Shown here one piece after another: positions 8,136 through 17,001 of a stretch of DNA of 64,000 nt. Under the pieces are notes generated by a model, which made no database searches, was not told where the DNA came from, and worked only from the letters and a program-made list of their open reading frames with translations. Position 1 is the first letter of the stretch. Each line of letters begins with the position of its first letter. Position numbers and translations under genes: made by a program. The DNA comes from Pricia mediterranea (GTDB lineage Bacteria > Bacteroidota > Bacteroidia > Flavobacteriales > Flavobacteriaceae). The DNA lies in NCBI RefSeq assembly GCF_032248455.1, contig NZ_JAVTTP010000001.1, positions 1,424,501-1,488,500 of the forward strand, given 5' to 3'.

Positions 8136-9371
8136 ATGAAAAAATACCTAAATCAGTTTTTATCTGGATTGGCCATTTTGGTACTGGCCACATCTTGTAA
8201 GTCCAATGCCAATACATCGGAAACCACCAATATCGTTAAACCTGAAACGGTAGGCATATCCTCCGATTCCCTGGCCGCGGCCACCGAGAGACTGCATAAA
8301 CATGTGGACGAGGGCAAGTTACCAGGTACCTTTATGAGGGTGATCAAAGATGGCGAGGTCATCTATGACGATAAATACGGTCATATCGATGTCGCCAATA
8401 ATACGCCGACCCAAGAAAATTCCTTATACCGTATTTTCTCGATGACAAAGCCCGTTACCGCCACGGCAATCATGACGCTTTACGACCAAGGAAAACTAAG
8501 TTTGGACGATAAAGTCTCTAAATACATTCCCGAATTCGCTCAAACTCAGGTATACAAAGAAGTCGATGGCAAGCACAGTACGGAGCCGCAAAAAAATGAG
8601 ATGACCATCCGTCATTTATTGACCCACACTTCGGGCATCCCCTACGGATGGGAGAAGAGTTACACGGATTCCATTTACGCTACCAAACAATTTATGGGGC
8701 AAGACTGGACCATTGAGGAAATGACGAAGGAATTGGCTACGGTACCCTTAAAATTCCAGCCGGGCACAAAATATAATTATGGTCTGGGTATCGATGTGGC
8801 GGGCTATATCGTGGAAGTAATTTCTGGCAAAAAGTTGGATGACTATTTCAAATCGGTAATTTTTGATCCGTTAGAAATGGATAACACCGCATTTTATGTT
8901 CCCGAAGAAAAAATGGATCGAACGGCCCTAATCTACACCCATGATGAAGAGGGCAAAATAAAGACGCCTGAAAAGGGCATGACCTTCGAAGTTACTGAAC
9001 CACCGAAATTATTATTAGGTGGAGCAGGCTTGTTTTCGACCTTGGGCGATTATGAAAAATTTTGCCGAATGCTCCTGAACAAAGGGGAATTGAACGGCAA
9101 ACGTGTATTGTCGGAAAAAGCGGTTGAGTTGATAATGACCGACCAATTTCCGACCGAAGTTGAGAAACAACCGGGAATGGGCCACGGACTCTCCGGAACG
9201 GTAAGGCTCGATACGGGAGAATATAGCTGGGGCGGTGCCGCCGCAACCAAATTTTGGATAGACCCTACCAACAACCTTATCGTTATCGGCTATACCCAGT
9301 TGATGGGTGGGGAAACGGATTATGCCACGGAGTTTAAGGCTACGGTCGATCGTTCTTTGATGGACCAGTAG
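8136..9371 (+). CDS. Serine hydrolase, class C beta-lactamase-like lipoprotein
   Basis: 411 residues. The lipoprotein signal ends LVLATSCKS, so the protein is expected to be lipid-anchored. Catalytic motifs of the beta-lactamase/DD-peptidase superfamily are present: SxxK as SMTK at residues 102-105, YxN-type motif YNY at 213-215, RHLLTHTSGIPYGW between them, and a GGAAATKFW stretch near 370 at the position of the third (KTG/HxG-like) motif. Such proteins in Bacteroidota are usually esterases or peptide hydrolases rather than true antibiotic resistance enzymes. No partner genes suggest the substrate. Confidence 0.9.
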   Translation: MKKYLNQFLSGLAILVLATSCKSNANTSETTNIVKPETVGISSDSLAAATERLHKHVDEGKLPGTFMRVIKDGEVIYDDKYGHIDVANNTPTQENSLYRIFSMTKPVTATAIMTLYDQGKLSLDDKVSKYIPEFAQTQVYKEVDGKHSTEPQKNEMTIRHLLTHTSGIPYGWEKSYTDSIYATKQFMGQDWTIEEMTKELATVPLKFQPGTKYNYGLGIDVAGYIVEVISGKKLDDYFKSVIFDPLEMDNTAFYVPEEKMDRTALIYTHDEEGKIKTPEKGMTFEVTEPPKLLLGGAGLFSTLGDYEKFCRMLLNKGELNGKRVLSEKAVELIMTDQFPTEVEKQPGMGHGLSGTVRLDTGEYSWGGAAATKFWIDPTNNLIVIGYTQLMGGETDYATEFKATVDRSLMDQ

Positions 9372-9659
9372 TCTGCTTTGGCGGATTTAAATTTGTAGGT
9401 CTATGTGGCAAAAAACTGATTTGAGACCATTAGATAAACCGCCTTTTTTACATATACACCTGATAATCGGAATATTTGGAAATATTAAACGTATCAAATC
9501 AAAGTGAAAGTCACAGCCGAGAAAAATGATAAAGTTGCCAAAGCTAATTGAATCATTATCATCGTTCTATCGAATTCCCATATTCAGTAAAAAAGTATTA
9601 AATATAAGAGAAGAAAGTTTATATTTAAATCAAATATTCACCGCTAACGTCCTTTAAAA

Positions 9660-10751
9660 ATGAGAGCAATTTTTCTTTTTTTCATCATTTTCGTTCTTTT
9701 CTCATGTAAACAAAAAAACGCTAATGACGAAACAGGAGCCGAAACAAAGGCTACCACTGAACTCGATGAGATTGAAATCATAGATGTCCACACCCATTTT
9801 CACAATGACCGTAATTATCTCAATGACTTCATGAAAGAGCGCAAAATGAAAACGGTTTTGGTAGATGTTGCCAAACACAACGTTTCAGACTCTGCAAAGG
9901 TTAAGCGAAGTTGGAAGGACTATGTTGCTTTGGCGAACAAGCACCCTAACCTCTTTTGGCTATGTTCTTCTTTGATGGGCGTAGGAATCGATACCCCTGA
10001 TTTCGCAGAAAAAGAAATTGCGCGCCTCAGGAAAGAAATTGCCGAAGGGGCCAAAATGGTGAAAGTGTGGAAAAATTTTGGAATGGTGACAAAAGACAAG
10101 TCGGACAAATACATTCAGATAGACGACCCCAGGCTACAGCCAATCTGGGATTTTCTAAAGGAACAGAATATACCGGTAATGGCGCATATAGCAGAACCAC
10201 TACAAGCCTGGAGACCCCTAAATCCCAATAGTCCCCATTTTGGTTATTATAGCGATCATCCAGAATATCATGCCTTTAATTTCCCCAAGATTCCTTCCTA
10301 TGAAACCATCATAGCTGCTAGGGACAATTGGATAGCAAATAATCCCGATCTACAGATTCTGTGCGCTCACGTTGGAAGTATGTCCCATGACGTTGATATG
10401 GTGGCAGAGCGGTTAGACAAATATCCGAACATGAAAGTGGAACTGGCCGCCAGATTTGGAGATCTCGCCACTCAAGAATCTGAAAAAGTAAGAGCCTTTT
10501 TTGAGAAATACCAAGACCGTATATTATTCGGAACGGACTTCGGAAATAGTGGTGACCAAGCTAACTTAGATTCCGAGGAACTTGCAGCTGAACGAGAGGA
10601 ACTGGCTTCTGATTATGACAGATTGCATACTTATTTGAGCACGTCTGATTCCGTTTTGATCAGAGGTCAGGCCAATGTTGGACTCTCTTTACCTACCGAT
10701 GTCCTTAAAAAAATATATGTAACCAATGCAACGGATCTATTGAAACTATAA
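9660..10751 (+). CDS. Amidohydrolase family lipoprotein
   Basis: 363 residues with a short lipoprotein signal (FVLFSCKQ). The metal-dependent hydrolase TIM barrel is shown by DVHTHFH (His 44 and 46, first metal ligands), MAHIAEP, CAHVGSMSHD and FGTDFGNS (Asp near 293). This is the amidohydrolase-2 (ACMSD/TatD-like) pattern. The reaction is a hydrolysis or decarboxylation on a small molecule, not identifiable here. The gene stands alone, separated by 288 bp of featureless AT-rich DNA from the serine hydrolase. Confidence 0.85.
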   Translation: MRAIFLFFIIFVLFSCKQKNANDETGAETKATTELDEIEIIDVHTHFHNDRNYLNDFMKERKMKTVLVDVAKHNVSDSAKVKRSWKDYVALANKHPNLFWLCSSLMGVGIDTPDFAEKEIARLRKEIAEGAKMVKVWKNFGMVTKDKSDKYIQIDDPRLQPIWDFLKEQNIPVMAHIAEPLQAWRPLNPNSPHFGYYSDHPEYHAFNFPKIPSYETIIAARDNWIANNPDLQILCAHVGSMSHDVDMVAERLDKYPNMKVELAARFGDLATQESEKVRAFFEKYQDRILFGTDFGNSGDQANLDSEELAAEREELASDYDRLHTYLSTSDSVLIRGQANVGLSLPTDVLKKIYVTNATDLLKL

Positions 10752-11382
10752 TAGGATAAATGCTTTTGTGCAAAGGCCTAATCCGATAATCCCTCGGACA
10801 GCCCCTTTGACCTCAATACCCTATATTCGGAACTGGACCGGCATTTAGCACCAATTTTTATTGGACGTTAAGGATCGCAACGGGTTGAGTCCTCGATAAA
10901 ATGTATTGAATTGGTCAAAACCTACTACCGTTGCAGATTAGTGTCCTTCCACGAAAGAAAGAAGGGAAGAGAGAGACGTTTAGGTTCATTATGGTCAAGA
11001 TGATGCTACACTATTTTTATAGATTTCGAAGCACAGTCCCCGTTTCTGACCGGATTAAAATTACCGGTGAAAGAAAAAGCAGTTTTTCGCAATTCGCAAA
11101 AAAAGAATGCAACGATCTTATCGAAACCTATTTCTTGACAGAAGCAGTAACAACGAGGAAATTTAAGCATCTCGACACGCTTAGCCCTATCGAAAGCTTG
11201 TCATACTGCACCACAATCGATGCGAAGGGCAACTAGTTGAGTCCTGAACTTTGGGATGCCGCTGCACCCCTCTCCTACCCATACGCCAACTACTATCCAT
11301 ACAATAAATCCTACAATCCATACAAAAACAAACTATATTCGATGTAAGTTCAATTATCTTTAAGTCAAACCGCCGCCCCAGA
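10752..11382. other. Intergenic region, no supported gene
   Basis: 631 bp. An open frame from TTG 10931 to 11236 has no recognisable domain and basic, unordered composition. The tail contains several CCATAC-type repeats (11279-11325) before the LuxR-type gene. No RNA gene or strong hairpin is visible. Confidence 0.4.
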
Positions 11383-12072
11383 ATGATTGACACGGAGTAT
11401 CCATCCACAGCAAGAATAACCTCCTTGGGGGCCAGGGCATTCCTATCAAAAATTCCCGGAATTTCCGATGCGGAGAATACCTCGCCGGGTCTTCTGCTTG
11501 CCATATACCAGGTCGAGGAAAAACGCTTTCTGTATTTCAGCAGAACCTTGAGACAAAAATTGGGAAACAAGGCGAAAAAAATCCTCCTTGAAGGGTGGAA
11601 CCTATGGTTTACGAACGTGGCGTACCACGAGTCGCCCGGGATTAGAAACCGGATACGGAATTTTTTGTCGGTAGCGACTGAACGGAAACCGATAAGCCTG
11701 AAATATCATATTAACGATGCCGACGAAAGCAGCATTTTGGTCCGTCACGAAATCGTCCTTTATCGGCTACGGGACTGCACCTTGGCGATAAACTATCTTT
11801 TCGATATTTCGGAAAGGGAACGAATCGAACGGTTACTGAGCCGCGATAAGCATTATCAAAACAATTATGGTAAGCGTTTCGACCGGATATCTCCTCGGGA
11901 AAAGGAAGTATTGGAACTCATTGCCGATGGATATTCGTCTAAACAAATCGCGGGTATGTTATGTATCAGTAACCATACGGCCATAACGCACCGCAAAAAT
12001 TTGATTGCGAAATTCGGGGTACGTAATACTGCTCAACTTATTAAAAACGCGTCATTGGTGATGGAATGGTGA
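11383..12072 (+). CDS. LuxR-type transcriptional regulator
   Basis: 229 residues. The C-terminal DNA-binding domain is complete: ISPREKEVLELIADGYSSKQIA then ISNHTAITHRKNLIAKFG (about residues 168-215), a textbook GerE/LuxR helix-turn-helix. The first 160 residues contain a PAS-like alpha/beta region (LLAIYQVEEKRFLYFS, LFDISERERIERLLSRD) and no receiver Asp motif, so it is likely a stand-alone sensor-regulator. It converges on the eCIS operon end, with stop codons 100 bp apart, and is the only regulator beside that operon; a role in eCIS control is possible but not shown. Confidence 0.85.
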   Translation: MIDTEYPSTARITSLGARAFLSKIPGISDAENTSPGLLLAIYQVEEKRFLYFSRTLRQKLGNKAKKILLEGWNLWFTNVAYHESPGIRNRIRNFLSVATERKPISLKYHINDADESSILVRHEIVLYRLRDCTLAINYLFDISERERIERLLSRDKHYQNNYGKRFDRISPREKEVLELIADGYSSKQIAGMLCISNHTAITHRKNLIAKFGVRNTAQLIKNASLVMEW

Positions 12073-12174
12073 GTTTGGGACAGGATGCGAATAAAGTACG
12101 AGCCGTGTGTTCGCACAAGGTTAGGGATACGGGGATAATGATGTGGTAAACGGGAGGTCACCGGATCGGCTTTT

Positions 12175-13488
12175 TTACCGCATAATTCTGCCCCCTTTTT
12201 GAAACTCCCTTTTCACACCCTTGAGGATATCGGGGCCATGGATGGTTTCCTTGCCGACCTGTAGTGCACGTAGGCAGGCGAACTGTACCACATTCATGAT
12301 TTCCGCTCCCGAGAGCTCGTATTTTTGGGAAATGCCGGGGAGGTCCACATCAGTGTGCAACCGCACTTTTTTCGGAAACGCCTTTTGCCATATCAACAGC
12401 CTTTCGGAGGCCTTGGGCAAGGGAAAGTTGATGATGGCCTGGAACCGCCGTACGAAGGCATCGTCGATATTGCTTTTTAGGTTGGAGGCCAAAATGACCA
12501 GACCCGAATAGTTCTCGATACGCTGCAACAGATACGACACTTCTTGGTTGGCATATTTGTCATGGGCATCGCGAACGCTGGTCCGTTTTCCGAAAAGGGC
12601 ATCGGCCTCGTCGAAAAAAAGGATGCTATCGGTCTTTTCGGTCCGGGCCAAGAGATTGGCCAGGTTCTTTTCGGTCTCCCCGATAAATTTCGAGACGACC
12701 ATCGACAGGTCGATTTTATAGACCTCCTTTCCCGTATATTTTCCCAGTAGGCTTGCGGTCAGTGTCTTTCCCGTTCCCGGCGGACCATGGAACAGGGCCC
12801 GGTAGCCCGGCTTCAGCTTTTTTGACATGCCCCAATCGTACATCAGGGTATCGCCATGGGCCAACCAGGTACGTAGTTCCCGGATCTGATCTTGGGTTTC
12901 GGGGTTGAGTACCAGGTCGTCCCATTCCATCTCGGTGGTGATGCGTTCGGCCGGGAATTTGAGGCTAAAACGGGGCTTGCTTACCTTCCCTTGAAGAAAG
13001 AGGTCAACGTAATCTTGGGACAATACCAGTTTTCCGCTTGTCATGGGTTCCCCCTCCGGTGCCTCTTCCAGCCAAAGGATATAGTTTTCGGCAAAAAAGT
13101 GGTCCGCGCTGAAATAGCGGTATACCTTTTTCCGATGCTCTAGTTCCGTTCCCCCCAGCAAAAAAAGCACGGTCTCCCCAGTGGGAAGAAATCCCCTGAA
13201 ATTCTTTCCGCGCACTCCGCCCAACTGTGGAAAATCGCCGGTGGAATCCAACTTCCCCTGTATTACGCTATCCAGTAGATTGCCATATACGTGCGGACAT
13301 AGGGCAAGGAGCAAAAGGGTCTTTTCGTCCTTGGTCAAATCGGCCTCCCATAGTATATCGGGTACGTGCACCGACCATTCTTCCATTGGCGGCAATTGGG
13401 GTGCGCCAGAACCGCTTTGGCCATCGAAATGGGTATCCAAACAATATTGGATGAACTTTTCCAGGTATTTGAATTCATCATAGATCAT
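12175..13488 (-). CDS. eCIS AAA+ ATPase (Afp15-like)
   Basis: 437 residues, CDC48-type AAA+ module: Walker A GPPGTGKT at 235-242, Walker B ILFFDEADA with Asp293-Glu294, sensor-like ILASNLKSN and Arg finger region DDAFVRRFQ. The first ~170 residues are a helical/alpha-beta domain (LFLLGGTELEHRKKVYRYF) seen in eCIS-associated ATPases. Family knowledge: Afp15/Pvc15-type ATPases are needed for assembly or effector loading. It is the last gene of the minus-strand eCIS operon, directly after cargo genes. Length is shorter than the ~700 residues of classic Afp15, as in many Bacteroidota clusters. Confidence 0.88.
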   Translation of the reverse strand: MIYDEFKYLEKFIQYCLDTHFDGQSGSGAPQLPPMEEWSVHVPDILWEADLTKDEKTLLLLALCPHVYGNLLDSVIQGKLDSTGDFPQLGGVRGKNFRGFLPTGETVLFLLGGTELEHRKKVYRYFSADHFFAENYILWLEEAPEGEPMTSGKLVLSQDYVDLFLQGKVSKPRFSLKFPAERITTEMEWDDLVLNPETQDQIRELRTWLAHGDTLMYDWGMSKKLKPGYRALFHGPPGTGKTLTASLLGKYTGKEVYKIDLSMVVSKFIGETEKNLANLLARTEKTDSILFFDEADALFGKRTSVRDAHDKYANQEVSYLLQRIENYSGLVILASNLKSNIDDAFVRRFQAIINFPLPKASERLLIWQKAFPKKVRLHTDVDLPGISQKYELSGAEIMNVVQFACLRALQVGKETIHGPDILKGVKREFQKGGRIMR

Positions 13489-13553
13489 ACGCTCAGGTTC
13501 ATGAACCGGTTTTTGATCTCTGTCAGGGATGATTTGATTCTATGGTACATGGT

Positions 13554-13958
13554 TTAATCTATCTTCTGACCATTTATATACGTTTCTATCAGATGGTTGT
13601 ACCTGACCTCGGTGGACAAATGTGATATTTCGAACATCGTGACCCAATCTTTGCAATAGAGGTTGCTTCTATAAGGTTCTTTTTCCAAATCGGGGATGAA
13701 TTTGGACCAGTCTATGAATGTTCCCGTATAGGGTTCTCCGTCGCTGAAAAGTCCGCATGAAACGGGATTTTGGTTGCTATTGTACCAAATGCACAGCCCG
13801 TTAAGGGCACCGTTTTTCAGGGTCATTTCACCGACAATATCCCCATTATCGTTTTTTATGGTTATCTGTTCATTTTCTTTTTTCACTTTGCTGTGCTTTT
13901 TACATGATAGATTGCCGGAAACCAAAACCATACTTAAAATTAAAACTGCGACTTTCAT
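13554..13958 (-). CDS. Small lipoprotein with MORN-like repeat; candidate immunity protein
   Basis: 134 residues. Lipoprotein signal MKVAVLILSMVLVSGNLSC. The mature part has GDIVGEMTLKNGALNGLCIWY then QNPVSCGLFSDGEPYTGTF, resembling MORN_2/YwqK-type repeats (G-x-x-NGxxxGxxxxY). It starts 8 bp after the stop of the 496-residue DUF4157 protein on the same strand. Lipoproteins and YwqK-like proteins are frequent immunity partners of toxins, so an effector-immunity pair is a reasonable hypothesis. No motif proves it; an envelope component of the particle pathway is the alternative. Confidence 0.6.
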   Translation of the reverse strand: MKVAVLILSMVLVSGNLSCKKHSKVKKENEQITIKNDNGDIVGEMTLKNGALNGLCIWYNSNQNPVSCGLFSDGEPYTGTFIDWSKFIPDLEKEPYRSNLYCKDWVTMFEISHLSTEVRYNHLIETYINGQKID

Positions 13959-13966
13959 GGTATCGA

Positions 13967-15457
13967 CTACGGCAGTTTATTGCTACAGAAACATTGTTCG
14001 TCCAGGTTTGAAATTACCCAATTCAGGTGTGGGGAAGGGTTGCCATTAATGTCCATTGCCGGACCGGAGGCCACTTTCCAGAACATTGGAGGCCGCGGTC
14101 CCTCAACGGGACGCCCTCCATTTTTTGACATTACACTTTTTGGGTCGCTGCCATCCTTATGGGTCTGCCCCCCCACGGTATGAAAATCCCTATGCTTTTT
14201 CGATAATATCCCAGTTCTGGTATCCAACACTTGAACGTCCATTTCCCAATACCAGAATTTATACTCGAACGGATTGCATTGGGTCGAACAATTCTTCAGT
14301 TTTTTCATCTTTGAATATATGGTTTTTGTGGGAACCATATTTATCCATTTGAATTTTTTAAAGGCAAAGCCCGCACAGTTGTAACCCCGTCTTTTTGCAT
14401 TTGGGGCGACCGCGAAAAGATTGTGTGCCGCGTCGGTATTTTTGCCCCATTTGCCATCGATGGTATCGGTATAAAGACTTTTGGCCTTGAGTATTTTCTG
14501 ATATTCAATGACCGCCGACCTGGTCTTTAATCCATATACGCCATCGGGGGTCGTCCCCACGATGGCCTGAATCTCGGCTATCGAACGTTTTACTACCTTT
14601 GGTGGTGTATATCGCCACGCGCCATTCGCTTTTTGGGCTTTTTTTTCAGGCAGTCCCTTCTGCTGAACGGTGTGGGTCAGCTCGTGTGCCAACAAATGTT
14701 TGCCGTCACGCGTTGAGGTATCATATTTCCCTTGATTGAAGAAAATATTGTTTCCATAAGTAAATGCCTGCGCGCCCAAGGCCTTGCTCATACTTGCCGC
14801 CTCTTGATCAGTATGGATGGTTACATCGCTAAAATCCGTCGCAAAGGAAGCCTCCATTTCGTCACGGGTGTTTTTGGGAAGTGCCTTTCCCCTACCCGAC
14901 CTACTTTTTACCCTTTGGGTAATGGCAGGACCGGTCGTTGTAGCGGTATTTCCGGAGCCTTTCGTCTGAAGGGATTCTTCCTCATCCTCCATTTTCATTT
15001 GCATTTCCTCCTCCTTTTCATCTTCCATCCTATTGATCATCCCCGCTCCTTCGTCCCTTTTCATTTGCATTTCTTCCTCCTCTTCGTCTCCCATTTTCTT
15101 GAGGTCGGGTTTTTCCTGTACCAGTTTATCCTCTTCCATGCGTTGTTCGGCAGTACCCAATTTTTCATCCTCTATTGGGGTAGCGAGCGATTCCCTTTGG
15201 ATGCTTCCGATCTCCATGTTCTGAATATCCGGTTTTGCGGAACCGTTGACCACGGCATCGGCCATGCGGTCGGCTTCCTTTTCGTACCGGTCGCCCGGTC
15301 GGCCTATTTTTAGCTTGGGTTGCAACACTACACCTTGGGAAGCGTTGAAAAACGGACTTTTGCTTTCCTTTGCGAAGAAAGGGGTTTTCTGTTTCCTTTT
15401 TTCCCCGACTTGATGGGAACTCTTATGTCTACTGCTACGAAATATACTTTTCATCAC
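13967..15457 (-). CDS. eCIS cargo: DUF4157 leader with C-terminal Cys/His domain
   Basis: 496 residues. N-terminal leader: TPFFAKESKSPFF then LQPKLKIGRPGDRYEKEAD, shared with the 1488-residue protein. An acidic Met/Glu/Lys-rich spacer follows (repeated EEEMQMK). DUF4157 domain about 195-270 with zinc-type HELTH at 258-262. Residues 290-350 resemble a peptidoglycan-binding-like repeat (IAEIQAIVGTTPDGVYGLKT). The C-terminal 145 residues start with RRGYNCAGFAF (Cys361) and contain RDFHTVGGQTH (His426), a Cys/His pair spaced as in papain-like/NlpC-type hydrolases. DUF4157 proteins are established eCIS-associated toxin carriers. Predicted cargo with a C-terminal hydrolase; the substrate is unknown. 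Confidence 0.8.
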   Translation of the reverse strand: MMKSIFRSSRHKSSHQVGEKRKQKTPFFAKESKSPFFNASQGVVLQPKLKIGRPGDRYEKEADRMADAVVNGSAKPDIQNMEIGSIQRESLATPIEDEKLGTAEQRMEEDKLVQEKPDLKKMGDEEEEEMQMKRDEGAGMINRMEDEKEEEMQMKMEDEEESLQTKGSGNTATTTGPAITQRVKSRSGRGKALPKNTRDEMEASFATDFSDVTIHTDQEAASMSKALGAQAFTYGNNIFFNQGKYDTSTRDGKHLLAHELTHTVQQKGLPEKKAQKANGAWRYTPPKVVKRSIAEIQAIVGTTPDGVYGLKTRSAVIEYQKILKAKSLYTDTIDGKWGKNTDAAHNLFAVAPNAKRRGYNCAGFAFKKFKWINMVPTKTIYSKMKKLKNCSTQCNPFEYKFWYWEMDVQVLDTRTGILSKKHRDFHTVGGQTHKDGSDPKSVMSKNGGRPVEGPRPPMFWKVASGPAMDINGNPSPHLNWVISNLDEQCFCSNKLP

Positions 15458-15553
15458 TACTAAATTTATCGTTTAAAACCGCCATCATCAACCGGGTCTG
15501 CCCATTCCATTTAAACACCCGACTATATCCACCAACCGCCTATCTTAAAATCC

Positions 15554-16966
15554 TTACCCCAGTTTCCCGTTAAAATATTCCACAGCCCTGTTCCAGACCT
15601 CGCAGCCCACTTTACGGCCCAATTCACGGCCTTCTTGGTCGCCGTCCCTGAAATGGATGCCTCCATAGAGCCGTGAGATTCCCGCCTGGTCGGAAGCATC
15701 CCTTATCAACTTCCATTTCAGGGTCAGGTCTTCGGCCGGCGTACACCCTGGTTCGATGCGCGAACCTCCTTTTGGGATGATAGCCGTTTCGCCGTAATCA
15801 TCGCTCTCGCAAAAGGACGACAGCACCTCTTGGGCGGCCGCACTGAAGGTACTGTGGCCGGAGACGTATTCCGCAAAGGGCGGGGTGGGGATGTAGGGCA
15901 GCCAGTTCTCCCCCTCGATCTCTTGGGTGCCCTCACAGGGCCCGCCCCATGCCTCGATGGTCTTGCCCCGATACATGTTGCGGATGGCTGAAATAGGCCT
16001 TACATAGTCGTAGTGCACCTTACAGTCCCACGCCGCAATACCGGCATCGAGCAGGGCGTTGCAGACCAGAAAGAACATCTTGATATCGTAGGCGTTCTTA
16101 TGTCCGTATTTCTTTGACAAGTACCGTGCATGCCTAGAGCACTGTTCCGGGGGGGTGGCCCAGCGTTGGCTCTCGTCTTTGATGGCGTCGACGAACTTGT
16201 CTTCGTGCATGCCCGCCCAAAATTCGGCGATCAGTTTCTCTTCGTCGGTCAGGTTGGCACTATACCGCAATACCTCGTCGACCTGCTTTTTAAAATCACC
16301 TTTGCCACAGCTGGCAGGTGCCGGGGGCCTGTATTGTCCCGACCAGGTCAGTGCGAAAGGCTTGACCAGGCCCCAATGGGCGGTCAAGAACTCCTGGGGT
16401 TTGTTGTCCCGCATTTGGGGCTGCCAACGGTCTTCGTATTTCATGGGCTGCGGTACGGGGGGATTGACCGGCCAGTAGCCGCTAAAATCGGAGTAGCCGC
16501 CCATGTGCAGGGTCGCATGGAGGTTCGAGGCATCGCCCGCCCGGCATTCGAGGACCAGGAGGCCGGACAGGTTGCCGATACCGACGGCATTGTCCGTTTT
16601 CAGGTTTTTGTCGTCGGGATCGTATCCGCAGTCGCACATAAAATCGCGAAACATGGATTTCTTTTCAGGAGGAAGTCTTCCCCAGAAGAGGGCCTGTGCC
16701 ACGGTAAAGGCGGCGTGGCTGTATGCCCTTTCACGGTTTTCGGAGGTGCATTCGCTATCGCTCCGTTTTAGGCGGCTGCCCGTAGTGGTGCTGACCTCGC
16801 AGCCCCCGTCGTTGTAGTTCGTCCATGCATCGTACATCGCGGTATGTACCACGGCCAAGGCCCGGGCTGCTATGGTAGGCGCAAAGTTGACACAATGGAT
16901 GGCATCGCAGACGAGCCGGTTCCATTGGTGGGCTTTGCTGGGCGTGAAACTCTTTTTTGTTGCCAT
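15554..16966 (-). CDS. Vanadium-dependent haloperoxidase / PAP2-like protein
   Basis: 470 residues. The vanadate/phosphate-binding motifs are all visible: Kx6RP as KVHYDYVRP (Lys316, Arg323), SGHS as YVSGHSTFSAAA (His371) and the third motif GGIHFRDGDQEGRELG (His438). The N-terminus WNRLVCDAI and ALAVVHTAMYDAW is typical of bacterial vanadium haloperoxidase homologues. The enzyme would either oxidise halides with H2O2 or act as an acid phosphatase. No signal peptide is visible, unusual for this family. It lies between two DUF4157 cargo genes in the same operon, so it may be packaged or co-expressed with the eCIS. Confidence 0.85.
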   Translation of the reverse strand: MATKKSFTPSKAHQWNRLVCDAIHCVNFAPTIAARALAVVHTAMYDAWTNYNDGGCEVSTTTGSRLKRSDSECTSENRERAYSHAAFTVAQALFWGRLPPEKKSMFRDFMCDCGYDPDDKNLKTDNAVGIGNLSGLLVLECRAGDASNLHATLHMGGYSDFSGYWPVNPPVPQPMKYEDRWQPQMRDNKPQEFLTAHWGLVKPFALTWSGQYRPPAPASCGKGDFKKQVDEVLRYSANLTDEEKLIAEFWAGMHEDKFVDAIKDESQRWATPPEQCSRHARYLSKKYGHKNAYDIKMFFLVCNALLDAGIAAWDCKVHYDYVRPISAIRNMYRGKTIEAWGGPCEGTQEIEGENWLPYIPTPPFAEYVSGHSTFSAAAQEVLSSFCESDDYGETAIIPKGGSRIEPGCTPAEDLTLKWKLIRDASDQAGISRLYGGIHFRDGDQEGRELGRKVGCEVWNRAVEYFNGKLG

Positions 16967-17001
16967 GATCTTTATGTTTTATTTCGTATTATTTGTATGT
17001 T

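Noticed and set aside
10931-11236. Open frame of about 100 codons before the LuxR-type gene
   Set aside because: Starts with TTG, no domain, odd composition, long non-coding tail; not enough to call a gene.
13485-13550. 21-codon frame (MYHRIKSSLTEIKNRFMNLSV) overlapping the AAA+ start
   Set aside because: Too short to judge; could be a leader or the start of a longer N-terminus, but there is no comparison to support it.
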